This document shows, one piece after another, positions 20,450-32,488 of a stretch of 64,000 nt of DNA (position 1 is its first letter; each line of letters starts with the position of its first letter). Made by a program: the position numbers and the translations under genes. The stretch covers positions 47,518,110 through 47,582,109 of the forward strand of contig CM077647.1 in the NCBI GenBank assembly GCA_039707465.1. Direction: 5' to 3'. Under the pieces are notes generated by a model, which ran no database searches, was not told where the DNA came from, and worked only from the letters and a program-made list of their open reading frames with translations. This stretch comes from Rhabdophis nuchalis. Lineage: Eukaryota > Chordata > Lepidosauria > Squamata > Natricidae.

Positions 20450-21689
20450 CAAACCACATTATAAACAATCATTCATGCACATTTTACATTACTAAAATTA
20501 ATCAAAATTCTAGTCAACTGTTAATGTTAGCTTTTTTATATTGAAGTCCATTAAAGAGTATGTGATTGATTGCCATAAATCTGGAGTGAAGAATGGTGCC
20601 AAAAGTTAGGTTTGTGTCAGTTGTCTCTGGGATTTAGAAGCAGAATCATATCATGACATACCAGCATCAGGGAAACCAGAAGCAATCTTGAGCTAAGGCA
20701 GTAGGCTTGTATTTTCAATTGATTATGCTACTATAATACAAGCTAGTTTACTATTAGCATACAAGGTAGCTAGCATACTAGCTAGCACTCAAGCTAGCTT
20801 ACTGAATTCATCTTTGAATTAACTATTAGTGAGGATGTAGATTACACAATACATTTAACCATTATAAAAAATGAAAAGTTTCGTATTCGAAATATCATTG
20901 CATTTTGTTGCTAATATCGCTTTGATATTAATGTATGGCTGCTTGCAAAACATTGGATTTTGATGAATTTCTGAAAGTACTGTAATCCACTTTCCTTTTT
21001 TTGTTTTTTGACACATTTGATTATATTCTTGCATGGTTCTTCATTCGTATCTGGAGAGTGAAATAAATTTGAATTCTTAAAGATAGGTGGGGAATGTAGA
21101 CACTTTCATAACTTATGGTCTCAGGAACTCTTGGAGTTGAAGTCCACAATTCATAAAGGGGTCATTTTCTCCCACCTCTGCTTTATGGACTACTCTTGTC
21201 CACTTTCCATAGCTGAACGGAACAGAGGACCATTGTCTTTCTCTATGGGCAACCACTGATTTTCATATTTAGTAAAGAGTGTCTAAGAAAATAGCATGTG
21301 CTCCGAGAAAGGTTTCCCACAGTGGCCATATTAGCCTCCTAAAATATGTTAATATTGGCCTCTGAAAGATGCTTACATCAGTTAAAAAAATGAAATAAAT
21401 AGATTAAAATATGAATACCTGCAGTAACCTATTCAAAAACGTTAAGGTTGGCTTATATGGTATTGCTGCAAACCATTACAAATGTTAATTTGTGTGAACT
21501 TCCACATGAATTAAGTACAGGTAGTCCATTCAATTTATTCCAGTCATAGACCATAGACCAGAACAAATAAAAATACAGTAAATATCCAATTAAAAATTCT
21601 AAAAGAAAATAATAAATAACAAATAAAATATTTGATGAAATCCAGTCTATCAATTACATATGTCTAACTATACTAAAATAACAATCCAT
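20450..21689. other. Intergenic, no feature seen
   Basis: AT-rich DNA. A small cluster of 'gctagc' motifs lies at 20740-20805. A short foldback-MITE remnant ('aactcttggagttgaagtcc') lies near 21122. Confidence 0.45.
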
Positions 21690-22106
21690 AAACTGTTAGG
21701 CCCATAGTCAGTACAAGCAGCCGTTCGAGTTATGACCACAATTGAGCCCAAAATTTATGTTGCTAAGTGAGAAATTTGTTAAGTGAGTTTCGCCTCATTT
21801 TATAACTTTTCTCAACCACTTTTGTTAAGTGAAGCACTATAGTTCTTAAATTAATAACACCATTGGTTAAATGAACCTGGTTTTGACTTTGCTTGTCAGA
21901 AGGTCTCAAAAGATGATCACATGACCCTGGGACATTGCAATCATCATAAATGTGAGTCAGTTGCAAAACATCTGAATATAGATCATGTGACCATCAGGAT
22001 ATTGCAATGGTCATAAGTGTGAAAAATGATTATACGTCATTTTTCAGTGCCTTTGTAACTTTGAACAGTTACTAAATGAAATGTTGCAAGTTGATGACTA
22101 TCTATA
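21690..22106. mobile_element. Non-autonomous DNA transposon (Tigger-like MITE family)
   Basis: This is the best copy of the 'ccacaattgagcccaaaatt', 'gttaagtgagtttcgcctca', 'catgaccctgggacattgca', 'cagtgcctttgtaactttga' family. The ends are roughly inverted (left gcagccgttcgagtta, right aagttgatgactatct). About 410 bp, no ORF. Confidence 0.7.
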
Positions 22107-22489
22107 TATTAAAAGTTTTTGAAATGTCACATCAAAAATAAAAGTGTTAGATTAAAGGATTGACTTAAAGTATTATTCTTTATGTTTTCTGAACTGAACC
22201 ATAAACCCTTTTTTTCTTATGTGTAAAGAGCTTAAGTCTTGCTAAGGATTGCTTATGGGATCGTGCTATAAAACCCTAAGCACTGTGATTATTCGTTGAT
22301 AGGAGTATCTGAGAATAAACTAGATTAAATGCATCCCGCAGCCCAGAAATGTTCTTGAATGAAATCAAGGTGATGTTGGGGACAGAACAAAATCTTCGTA
22401 GGGAAGCATTTTAAAAACTCCATAATTACTAGATTCTTGGGTTCCTTTTTCTCTTTGCCAAGAAACCCTACAAGCAGGGGTGGGCTGCT

Positions 22490-24935
22490 GGGGACAAGGG
22501 TTCGGGAGAACCTCCAGGGAATTATCAACGTTTCTTTGAGGGGGGGGGTTTCTGCCGGCCGCCTTGAAAGAGGTGGTGGTGAGGCCCCTCCTCAAAAAGC
22601 CCTCTCTGGATCCAACTGTTTTGGCCAACTATCGTCCTTTATTATTATTATTTATTAAATTTATACCCCGCCCTTCTCCAAATGGACCCAGGGCGGCGCA
22701 CAGGGATGTTAAAATAGATACAAAATATATAAAATATATCAAAATTTAAAATACTTATTCTAATAAATAACCCTGCGCTAAAAACCGAATTAAAATCCCA
22801 AATTTAAAACTATCTAATAATCAGTATGGAGGTTACGCTAGGCCGGCTAGATGGAATAGGTGTGTCTTCAGACACTTGCGGAAGAGGCGGAGGTCGGAGA
22901 TGGTGCGGAGTTCAGGGGGTAGGTCGTTCCAAAGGGCAGGGCCCGCCACAGAGAAGGCTCTTCCCCTGGGTGTCGCCAGTCGGCATTGTCCAGCCGACGG
23001 CACCCTGAGGAGGCCCTCTCTGTGGGAGCGTATCGGTCTGAGGGATGTATGGGGCAGGAGGCGGTCTCGCATATAACTAGGCCCCGAGCCATGGAGCGCT
23101 TTAAAGATGGTCGTCAAGACCTTGAAGCGCACCCGAAAGACCACAGGAAGCCAGTGCAGCTCGCGCAGGATCGGTGTTATGTGGGAGCATCTGGGGGCTC
23201 CCGTAATCACCCACGCGGCTGCGTTCTGGACTAGCTGCAGCTTTCGGGTGCACCTCAAGGGGAGCCCCATGTAGAGAGCATTACAGTAGTCGAGTCGAGA
23301 GGTGACGAGTGCTTGAGTGACTGTGCGTAAGGCACCCCGGTCCAGTAAGGGGCGCAATTGGCGCATCAGGCGTACCTGATGAAACGCCCCCCTGGCCACG
23401 GCTGCCACATGATCTTCCATAGACAGCCGGGAATCCAGGAGGACACCCAAATTGCGCGCCCTCTCCACGGGGGCCGGTGTTTCGCCCCCAATGGCCAGAG
23501 TTGGAGTAATCTAGCTGAACCGGGGTGCCGGAAGCCACAGCCACTCAGTCTTGGATGGGTTGAGCCTGAGTTTGTTACCACCCATCCAGATCCGTACGGC
23601 TTCCAAGCACCGGGACATAACCTCGACGGCATCGTTGGGGTGGTCTGGAGTGGATATGTACAACTGAGTATCATCAGCGTACAGATGATATCCCACCCCA
23701 AAACCACGGATGATCTCACCCAGCGGCTTCATATATGTGTTGAACAGTAGGGGCGAGAGGACCGACCCCTGAGGAACCCCACATATGAGGGGTCTCGAGG
23801 CCGACCTCTGCCCCCCTGCCAACACATATTGCGACCGACCAGAGAGGTAGGATGAGAACCACCGCAAAACGGTGCCTCCCAGCCCCAACCCCCCCAGTCG
23901 GCGCAATAGGATACCATGGTCGTCCTGTCTCCAACCTTCGTTTTATCGCAAAGGTTGTTGAGAGTGTGGTGGCACGACAACTCCCTCAGCACCTGGATAA
24001 AGCTGTCTATCTGGACTCGTGCCATTCCGGCTTTCGGCCTGGGTACAGCACGGAGACGGCATTGGTCGCATTGGTTGATGATCTCTGGAGGGCCCAGGAT
24101 AGAGGTTGTTCATCTATCCTGGTCCTGTTAGATCTCTCAGCGGCTTTTGATACCATCAACCATGGTATCATGCTGCACCGGTTGAGGGGGTGGGGGGTGG
24201 GGCACCGTTTTATGGTGGTTCTCCTCCTATCTTTCTGACCGGTCGCAGTTCATGTTGGCAGGGGGACAGAGGTCGATGTCAAGGTGCCTCACTTGTGGGG
24301 TCCCACAGGGGTCGGTCCTCTCGCCCCTCCTGTTCAACATCTATATGAAGCTGTTGGGTGAGATCATCCGTGGGTTTGGGGTGGAGTTCCATCAGTACAG
24401 CTGTACATCTCTACCCCGGACCCTCCCAATGATGCTGTGGAAGTGATGTCCCGGTGGAGGCCGTGCGAGTCTGGATGGGGAGGAACAGGCTTCGACTCAA
24501 CCCATCCAAGACCGAGTGGCTGTGGCTTCCGGCATCACTGTATAGTCAGCTGATGCCATCTCTGACCATCGGGGGTGAGACATTGACCCCCACAGAGAGG
24601 GCTCGCAATCTGGGTGTCCTCCTGGACTCTCGGATGTCTCTAGAAGATCATGTGACACCCGTGGCCAGGGGGGCCTTCCATCAGGTCCACCTGATACACC
24701 AGTTGCACCCCTTTCTGGATCGTGACGCCTTATGCACGGTCACCCAAGCCCTCGTCACCTCCCGTCTGGACTATTGTAACGCTCTCTACATGGGGCTTCC
24801 CATGAGGTGCACCCGGAGGCTCCAGTTAGTTCAGAATGCAGCTGCACGGGGGATTCTGGGAGCATCTAGATGCTCCCATGTGACACCTCTCCTGTGTGAG
24901 CTGCACTGGCTGCCTGTGGCTTTCCAGGTGCACTT
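22490..24935 (+). mobile_element. L2 LINE (host copy), RT region, interrupted by a second L2
   Basis: The + strand reads an L2 RT in broken frames: [29 protein letters not shown] | [92 protein letters not shown] and TSRLDYCNALYMGLPMRC. It is broken by frameshifts and by the insertion at 22639-23919. It is cut off at about 24935 by another repeat. Confidence 0.92.
22639..23919 (-). mobile_element. L2 LINE nested inside another L2
   Basis: An inverted L2 with (TTA)n tail at 22639-22660 carries RT remains (YADDTQLYISTPD, ARNLGVLLDSRLSMEDHV, LDYCNALYMGLPLRC, LKTHLFHLAGLA) up to the RT palm. It splits the host codons ANYR|RPVSN. The 7-bp repeat TCGTCCT flanks it (22632-22638, 23920-23926). Confidence 0.92.
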
Positions 24936-25110
24936 AATTTAATTTAATTTAATTTATTTTGATTTATAGAACCGCCCTTCTCCATTGAAATGGACCCAGG
25001 GTGGTGCACAGGGAGTTAAAATCGATAAATAACAATAAATACAGAATAACTAAAAATAGATTAAACTAAAAACCTGTGCTAAAACATCCCAATTAAAAAT
25101 TTATTTAATA
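24936..25110 (-). mobile_element. L2 LINE 3' UTR fragment with (AATTT)n tail
   Basis: (AATTT)n at 24936-24957 is followed by 'tagaaccgcccttctcc', 'gacccagggtggtgcacagg' and 'aaaacctgtgct', the usual inverted L2 3' UTR text. Confidence 0.8.
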
Positions 25111-25119
25111 TTTTTTAAT

Positions 25120-25215
25120 ATATTCTTTTAGATTTTGTATCATTGATTTTACTGTGGCTGTACACTGCCCTGAGTCCCGAAAGGGGAAAGGGTGGTATAC
25201 AAATCAAATAAAACC
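25120..25215 (+). mobile_element. LINE 3' end (L2-like)
   Basis: 'gtacactgccctgagtcccg' followed by 'gggtggtatacaaatcaaat' is the generic 3' end of L2-type elements in + orientation. Confidence 0.55.
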
Positions 25216-25454
25216 CTAAACTCTAAATCTCTAGCTAAGATTCTGCGCAGGTCAGAGAACCTCCAAATCCCACTCCTGGCTGGCCCTGCCCTCCCCTCCC
25301 CTCCCCTCCCTGGAGTCCCCACGTGGCCCTTTTTGGATGCAAGGACTTGGAGGGGGGGCAAAAACACCCCCCATCATGGGGCAGGAGGCTAACTAGGCCA
25401 TGACTACCATGGCCATGACCACTCAGAAACCAGGCAGAGAACCTTGACAAACGT

Positions 25455-26240
25455 GAACATTGGGCACTACCTAACAAAATGAAATTCAATGGCGAAAAGA
25501 GTAAGGTTCTACATTTAGGCAACAAAAATGAAATGCACAGGTACAGTATAGGTGGTACCTTGCTCAATAGTAGCAACTGTGAGAGAGATCTTGGAGTCCT
25601 AGTAGACAACCATTTAAATATGAGCCAGCAGTGTGCAGCAGCTGCCAAAAAAGCCAACACAGTTCTAGGCTGCATAAACAGAGGGATAGAATCAAGATCA
25701 CCTGAAGTGTTAATACCACTTTATAATGCCTTGGTGAGGCCACACTTGGAATACTGCATTTAGTTTTGGTCACCACGATGTAGAAAAGATGTGGAGACTC
25801 TAGAAAGAGTGCAGAGAAGAGCAACCAAGATGATTAGGGGACTAGAGGCTAAAACATATGAGGAACGGTTTCAGGAACTGGGTATGTCTAATAAAAAGAA
25901 GGACATGGGGAGACATGATAGCAGTGTTCCAATATCTCAGGGGTTGCCACAAAGAAGAGGGAGTCAAACTATTCTCCAAGGCACCTGTGGGTAGAACAAG
26001 AAGCAGTTGGTGGAAACTAATCAAGGAGAGAAGCAACTTAGAACTGAGGAGAAATTTCCTGACAGAACAGTTAATCAGTGGAACAGCTTGCCTCTAGAAT
26101 GCCCCAACACTGCAAGTCTTTAAGAAGATGTTGGATAGTAATTTGTCCAAAATTGTATAGGGTTTCCTGCCTAGGCAGGGGGTTGGACTAGAAGACCTCA
26201 AAGGTCCCTTCCAACTCTGCTATTGTATTGTATTGTAACC
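25455..26240 (+). mobile_element. CR1 LINE, 3' part with RT C-terminus
   Basis: The frame 25479-25763 encodes MKFNGEKSKVLHLGNKN, ERDLGVLVDNHLNMS and PLYNALVRPHLEYCI, the thumb and C-terminal part of a CR1 reverse transcriptase. It continues after a stop with LERVQRRATKMIRGLE. The 3' UTR follows and the element ends in (TATTG)n at about 26240. Confidence 0.93.
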
Positions 26241-26244
26241 CTTT

Positions 26245-27190
26245 CCCTGCCTACCAGGATGCAAAAATCCTTGTTCGTCCTATAAGGGCTATATGGTCCT
26301 TTTGTTTTCTAAATATCTTGTGGGAATAAAGATCTTGGAAATTTAAAACCTTGCAATGATTATAAAAACTTTCTGTCTAATTGGGTATGAATTTTATAAA
26401 TAAATTGATAAATGTTTCATTGGGTGCTCATTACTGTTTAATTCATGCTGCATAAACAAGTGAATTATATTTTTATTGGATGTTTTATTTAAAGCTGATC
26501 ATTTATTTATATATTTGTAAACTATGCCTTAAGAAATGGTTTGTAATAAATAAATATATGAATGCAATGTGTTAAATTTCAATTAATTTAGAAAACAATC
26601 AGCTCCTCTTGTCAACCCCTGGAGTACTTATCTTGTTCAGTGAATTGTCAATATTATCCCCTCAATTATGTAAACTGGAAATGAATATTAAAAATGCAAT
26701 CACTTTAAAAAGCAGATATTTATATTTCTACAGTGTGTTTCTCTCTCTATTTTAATTATTTAAATTTGCAGCTGTCTTCTTCTGCTGCCATTTTTATATC
26801 CTCCTACTTAATGTAAGCATTTCTTTAAGATCATTCTCACTTTTCTTTATTTGTGAGCGTTATTCAATTTTACAAGAAATAAAGATTAGTTTGTGCTCAC
26901 AAACTAAGCTTTTTCACAAATCTGAACAGCAGCCCAAACAAAAGATTTTTTAAAAATTTCTTTTGAAAATCTGATAACAAATAGAACCAAGCAAAGAATC
27001 AAAATGAAGCAAGAGAGAAACCAACTATATGGTGGTATAAAAACCACTTCACGCAATGTTAGTTCTGAGTTGGAAATTGCATACTCATACTATTTAAGGC
27101 TGAATCTACCCATGGGGACTTTTCATCATCCTATTCATACTTGCACATGCTTGAAGGAGAGAGAAAAAGGAAAAGAAGCACTGGATCACC
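26245..27190. other. Intergenic, no feature seen
   Basis: AT-rich DNA, no recognisable repeat. Confidence 0.5.
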
Positions 27191-27944
27191 CTGAAATTGT
27201 CCATTGTTGTTGTTGTTAGTTGAAAAGTCATGTCTGACCCATTGCAACCACATGGACAACATTCCTCCAGGCCTTCCTGTTCTCTACTATACTCTGGGGT
27301 CCATTTAAGCTCATGCCTACTGTTTCAATGACTCCATCCAGCCACTTAATTTTCTGTCATCCCTTTTTTCTTTTGCCCTCAATCTTTCCCAGCATGAGCC
27401 TCTTCTCCAGTGACTCCCTCCTTCTCATGGCAAAGTATTTGAGTTTCATCTTCAGGATCTGGCTTTCTAAAGAGCAGTCAAAGTTGATCTCCTCTAGGAC
27501 TGACCAGTTCAATTGCTTTACAGTCTAAGGCAGTGGTTCCCAAACTTTTTCAGTTCACTGCCCCCTTGGTGCTACAAACTGATCCTCAGTGCCCCCCTCG
27601 CTCCCCCCCCCCCCCCCGTGGTTCAATTTTCAAAAAATTCACTTTTTTTTTACGACCGGTTATGTGGGCATGGCTTGGTGGGCGTGGCTGGGGGGCGTCA
27701 TGTGACTGGGCGGTTTGCATGATGGAAGAAACAGTAAAATTCAAAACTATAACGATTAATTGCACATTTATTCAAAATCTAATTTAAAAACCTTTTTAGT
27801 TAATGTTAATTCAACAAAATCGTTGAACATGATGCAGTGATATCAGGTTTTCAAAGTCTGATAGTCATTTATCAAGAACCTTAGTGACTAGTAACTTAGT
27901 AAACTCAGTAAAATTTAGTAACTACTTCACTGTTCAGTAAATTC

Positions 27945-28322
27945 TTAATGTGATGAATGGGCTTGATGAAGTGATACCAGTTTCCCAATGTCTGGTTTTA
28001 AGTCACTTAGCAGGAGTCTTAAATCACCACGTTCAGTAATCTGGAGTTGATTTCTTTTCTTGGAGAGAAGTTGGATGACCACACTGAAGCCACGTTCCAC
28101 CAAATATGATGTTGGAAATGCAAGAAGGAGCTTCTTAACCACTGTCCATAGTGCTGGATAGTGATCAGAAATTTCTTTCTGTAACCAAAACTCTTGGTGT
28201 GATTTCTTGAACTTTGGCTTCAGCTCAATGTCATTTTGCAGCTCTATGAGTTGTTCCTCCACTATCCCATTTTCCTCAAAATCTGAAAATGGATTTATCA
28301 CCCAATCTGCAATTTCCATCAA
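27945..28322 (-). pseudogene. hAT transposase C-terminal region (broken)
   Basis: The 125-codon frame includes LLLAFPTSYLVERGFSVV and KKRNQLQITERGDLRLLLSD. This is the dimerisation (hATC) region found in hAT transposases and in domesticated ZBED5-like / FAM200-like proteins. The upstream frame 28354-28674 is the preceding part. Stops and frameshifts separate them and the N-terminal BED finger is missing, so it is a relic. Confidence 0.88.
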
Positions 28323-28353
28323 AAGAAGATCCTGATATCACTCAGACATATCT

Positions 28354-28674
28354 TTATGCAGCATGTCCAAAATGGTCACAAAACACTTGAAGATCATCAT
28401 CTTGTATCCCACCTTTCTCTTCTAGCTCAGACAAGCTCAGAAATTGGTATAGCTCATGACAGCCTATATTGCGCTTGAAGAGAGTTAGCTTTGAAATAAA
28501 TGTAGAGATGACAGAGTTGGCCCTAATAAGATTGACCTCATTTCCTTGCAACTGCAAATTCACTTCACTGAACTTTGCAAATAGTGATAAATAAGCAATA
28601 TCATGCCTGATCTCTTTTGAGTTCACCACTGAGCAAAGCATTTTTGTCTTCAAAAAACTCCACAACAGTGTCAA
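28354..28674 (-). pseudogene. hAT transposase middle region (broken)
   Basis: RHDIAYLSLFAKFSEVNLQL, then QGNEVNLIRANSVISTFISK and LYQFLSLSELEEKG, match the mid region of ZBED5-type hAT transposases. It is separated from the C-terminal piece by a short gap and a frame change. Confidence 0.85.
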
Positions 28675-28774
28675 AAAGATCGTAAAAGCATCTCACACAG
28701 TTGGCTTTTGATAGCCAACAAATGTCTGTATGAAGCAGCAGATGATCAAAATCTGCATCATTGAAAAGGTATTG

Positions 28775-29106
28775 AAAAAGTGACTTATGACCATTTTTGA
28801 CTGTTATGACAATTGTAGTATCCCCATGGTCATAAGATCAAAATTTGGATGGTTGCCAACTGACTCATACTGTATTTACAATGGTTGCAGTGTCTCGAGG
28901 TCATATAATCATCTTTTGCAACCTTCTGACAAGGCAAAGTCAATGGAGAAGCCAGATTCACTTAACAACATTAGTAACAAGTGCAGTGATTCATTTAACA
29001 AGTGGCAAAAAAGATAATAAAATAGGGCAAAATTCACTTAACAACTTTTCACTTAACAACATAAATTTTGGGCTCAATTATAGTCATAATCTGAGGACCA
29101 CCTGTA
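28775..29106. mobile_element. Non-autonomous DNA transposon (Tigger-like MITE family) inside the hAT
   Basis: It is the reverse of the 21690-22106 family: 'ctgacaaggcaaagtcaatg', 'cacttaacaacataaatttt', 'gggctcaattatagtcataa', ending 'gaggaccacctgtag'. Confidence 0.75.
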
Positions 29107-29211
29107 GTCTGCAGCAGGAGGAAAAAGGCTTTTCAGAGGGCAAACAGATAGCAGAGTTTGGAATGTAGGCAGGAAGAGAGCAAGTTTGTATCTTTCCTAG
29201 CAATTTGTAAA

Positions 29212-29470
29212 AAACAGATGGTCCTTATCTTACAACTATTAGTTTAGTGACAGTATGAAGTTTCAATGGCACTGAAAGAAATGAGTTATGACTGTTTTTC
29301 ACACCTATAACCATTGCACCATTCCCATGCCCATGTGACGAAAATTCAGACACTTGGCAACTTACTTATATTTATGATGATTGCAGTGTCCCAGGGTCAT
29401 GTTGGTCACTTTTGTGACCTTCTGACAAGCAAAGTCAATAGGAAAGGAGGGAAAATACCACTTTACACCT
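29212..29470. mobile_element. Tigger-like MITE, second copy inside the hAT
   Basis: 'atggtccttatcttacaact', 'tatttatgatgattgcagtg', 'tcccagggtcatgttggtca' and 'ttctgacaagcaaagtcaat' belong to the same family, truncated at the right. Confidence 0.65.
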
Positions 29471-30350
29471 AGTACAGTGGTGGGCAAACTCATTAGTCAA
29501 GAGAGCCAAATATCAACAGTACAATGATTGAAATATCTTTTGAGAGCCAAAAGGTGTGGCCTGTTTTATGGGAGTGGCTCGGTGGTCACGTGACCATGTG
29601 GGTGTGGCCAACTTGGAAAATGTGGTGAAACTCGCTTAACGACGCTCTTGCTTAGCAACCAAAACCTCCCCGTTGCCTCCTAGCACCCCCTGCAGCCCCT
29701 ATGTCATGTCACCGCCCCCTAGGGGGGTGGTACTGCCCACTTTGGGAACCACTGGTCTAAGGGACTTGCAGGAGTCTTCTCCAGCCCCAAAGTTCAAAGG
29801 CCCCAATTCTTTGCTGCTCAGCTTTTCTTATGGTCCAACTTTCACAGCCATACATTGCAACTGGGAAAACCATGGCCTTGACTATACACACTTTTGTTGG
29901 CATGGTGATGTCTCTGCTTTTTAGTATGCTATCTAGATTTGCCATAGATTTTCTCCCCAGGAGCAAGTGTCTTTTAATTTCTTGACTGCAGTTCTCATCT
30001 GCTGTGATCTTGGCGCCCGGGAAAATAAAATCTGTCATTATCTCCATTTCTTTTCCATCTATTTGCCAGGAATTGAGAGGGTTTTCTTAATGGTTTTCTT
30101 TCTTAGTTTTCTTAATGTTGAATTTCAAGCCATCTTTTGCACTCTCCTTCTTTACCTGCATCAAGAAGCTCTTCCGGAGGCGACAGTCGTGTTTTCCGAC
30201 ACATCCGCCGCTAGTTTTCTCTAGTGGCCCTTTCGGGGGTACGGAGCTCTTGTAGAGAGCCCTAACCGTACGAGCAGCTTGTGGTGAAACCCCCCCATCC
30301 CGGCGGTGGTCGGGGGGGTCGTTCCCGCTTTGCTCCAGGAGCCAGAGAAC

Positions 30351-30351
30351 A

Positions 30352-30438
<87 letters not shown>

Positions 30439-30885
30439 ATTTATTTTATATACCGCATCCTCTCCCCAAGGGGACTCGGAGCGGTGCACAGGGAAAAAAT
30501 TAAAATACTATAAAATACATACAAAGAATAAATACAGTAAATAAAAACAAATTAAATTAGAATTATCCCTGCGCTAAAATCCCCAAGTTCTAACATTAAA
30601 ATTCCCTAACACCCTAAAGGTAGAGACTAACCTAGGCCGGCCAAGCAGAAAAAGTATGTTTTGAGTTTTTGACGGAAGGAGCGGAGGTCCGTAGTTGTTC
30701 TGATGTCGGGGGGAAGGTCGTTCCAGAGGGCTGGGCCCGCCACAGAGAAGGCCCTTCCCCTGGGTGTCGCCCGCTGACAAAGTCTAGTGGACGGCACCCG
30801 GAGAAGTCCCTCTCTGTGGGAGCGGATCGGCCGTGAGGATGTGTGAGGCAGGATCCGATCCCGCAGATAGCTAGGTCCCGTGTGG
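30351..30885 (-). mobile_element. L2 LINE 3' end with long (AAT)n tail, inside the L1
   Basis: An 86-bp (AAT)n array (30351-30436) is the 3' tail of an inverted L2. Its RT end reads SHREGLLRVPSTRLCQ, GPALWNDLPPDIRTTTDL, LKTYFFCLAGLG. It stops near 30885 and L1 5' UTR resumes. Confidence 0.88.
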
Positions 30886-31554
30886 GTCCCGTGCGGGGGG
30901 AAGAGTTCCCCTCGCCGAAGGATCGCTGGAACCGCAGAAATTGAAGCAGCGGGCTGAAAAGCCGGAGTTAGTGGATGTGCCAAGGCTCCGTTGCAACAGA
31001 GTGGCTTGTGAGTTGGTTTCTGAATTTTTGAATGCTTTCAACTTTTTAAAAAGAAGAATAGAGGGGGGAGTTTGTTAAAAAAAACCTCTCGGAACAAGCG
31101 GCGATTTAAAATGCTCCCCGGGCACGGGGAGAGGGAGAAAGTAACATCCGGTTATCTAACAAGTGAAAATGAAAGTTTTTGCTAAATGTGGATTCACGGT
31201 TGATACTTTGTATCTGAATCTTGCTACAGCAGAAATGGACTTTCACTAATTCTTCTCAAACGCCAAAGATGCGGAAAAATGAGGCTTCTTTGTTCCCAGT
31301 AAGAAACTTTTTTGTTTACTTTTTAAACGTTCCTTCATTTTTACAGCACTGCAAAACGTATACACATGCCATCTCAGTGACTCTCGGGATTTCTCCTATT
31401 GTGTGCCTTCTTTTTTCACTGGACTTTTTTTTTCTCTCTGGATTTTATGGAATTTATATTTTGAACTTAGACAAGACTTTTCCCTTTTCTTCGATCTCAC
31501 GGACTGCCAGCTCTTCAGATGCCATCTTAATTACAAGAACATAAAACTTTTACC

Positions 31555-32488
31555 ATGGCATCAAAAAAGCCTCCATATGGAAAAACTCTTTCTGCTCCAG
31601 CCTCATTAAGAGCCAGTCCGGACACACAGGAGCCTAAGATTAGTACAATGTTGCAAAAAGAAACACCGAGAGAGCCTTCTCAACTATCAACAATAGAGAA
31701 AACCCTACAAGATATAATGAAAGAAATAAAAGAAATTCGGAAAGATATGATGAGTTCAAGATTGGAACTTTTGGAGACACAGAGAACATCAATGGAAAAC
31801 AAAGAAAAAAATTGATGGTCTGGAGGGTGGGGCAGTTGAGATGAGGGGGAAGATAAGGGATTCTAAAAAAGAAATAGTAGAACTTGCTGGTTATATGTCT
31901 ACAATGGATTTTGAAAGAATGTCTTATTTTTTAAGGTTTCAAAATGTTCCTGAATTACCTTCAGAAAATTTAAAAGATTTAATGTCTACAATTTTAGCAG
32001 ATTATACTAAAAAGAGTAAGGAATATATTTGGGGGGACATTGACCTGATTTACAGAATTAATTCAGCATATGCCAGAATAAATGACGTACCCAGAGAGAT
32101 ACATATTAAATTTGTAAGAAGGTCAACAAGGGATGAGATTCTGAGAGCACAGAGAGACGGCGCTCTGATATATATGCAGAATGAGATTACTATTTTGAAA
32201 CAGATCTCAAAAAAGATTCGAGAGATTCGGAGGAAGTATTCCTTCTTATCCAAAAAATTATATAAAAAGGGTGTGTGGTTCAAATGGTTAATGCCTGAAG
32301 GAATGTTGGTGTTCTGGGAGGGGGGGAGAGTAAGAATTAAAACAATTGAAGAGGCGGAAGCCTTTCTTAAAAAACACTCTTCAACCCTGGAGGATGAAAA
32401 TGGGGGAACGGGAGGGGCCATGTCTCCGCCCACTGGCGGGAAGGAAGAAGAAGACACAATAGCTAAAAGACTCAGATCACAAAAATGA
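31555..32488 (+). pseudogene. L1 ORF1p (RNA-binding protein), one frameshift
   Basis: The first frame (31555-31815) starts MASKKPPYGKTLSAPAS and holds a heptad-rich coiled-coil (TLQDIMKEIKEIRKDMMSSR). After a homopolymer A-run at about 31802-31810 the frame shifts and continues 31841-32488. That part has an RRM-like region (MSYFLRFQNVPE, RINSAYARINDVPREIHIKF, RSTRDEILRAQRDG) and a basic C-terminal domain, ending AKRLRSQK. This is the trimeric RNA chaperone architecture of vertebrate L1 ORF1p. Apart from one frameshift the frame is clean, suggesting fairly recent activity. It is not a host gene. Confidence 0.87.

Larger units (their letters stand above)
27531..29754 (-). mobile_element. hAT transposon with transposase remains, inserted in BovB
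   Basis: The termini cagtggttcccaaactt and tttgggaaccactg are inverted. The exact 8-bp duplication is GTCTAAGG (27523-27530, 29755-29762). Transposase remnants on the - strand are at 28354-28674 and 27945-28322. Two smaller repeats lie in its right half. Confidence 0.94.

Noticed and set aside
30087..30544. poly-Tyr, poly-Asn, poly-Ile and poly-Leu ORFs
   Set aside because: Frames of the (AAT)n tail of an L2, not coding.
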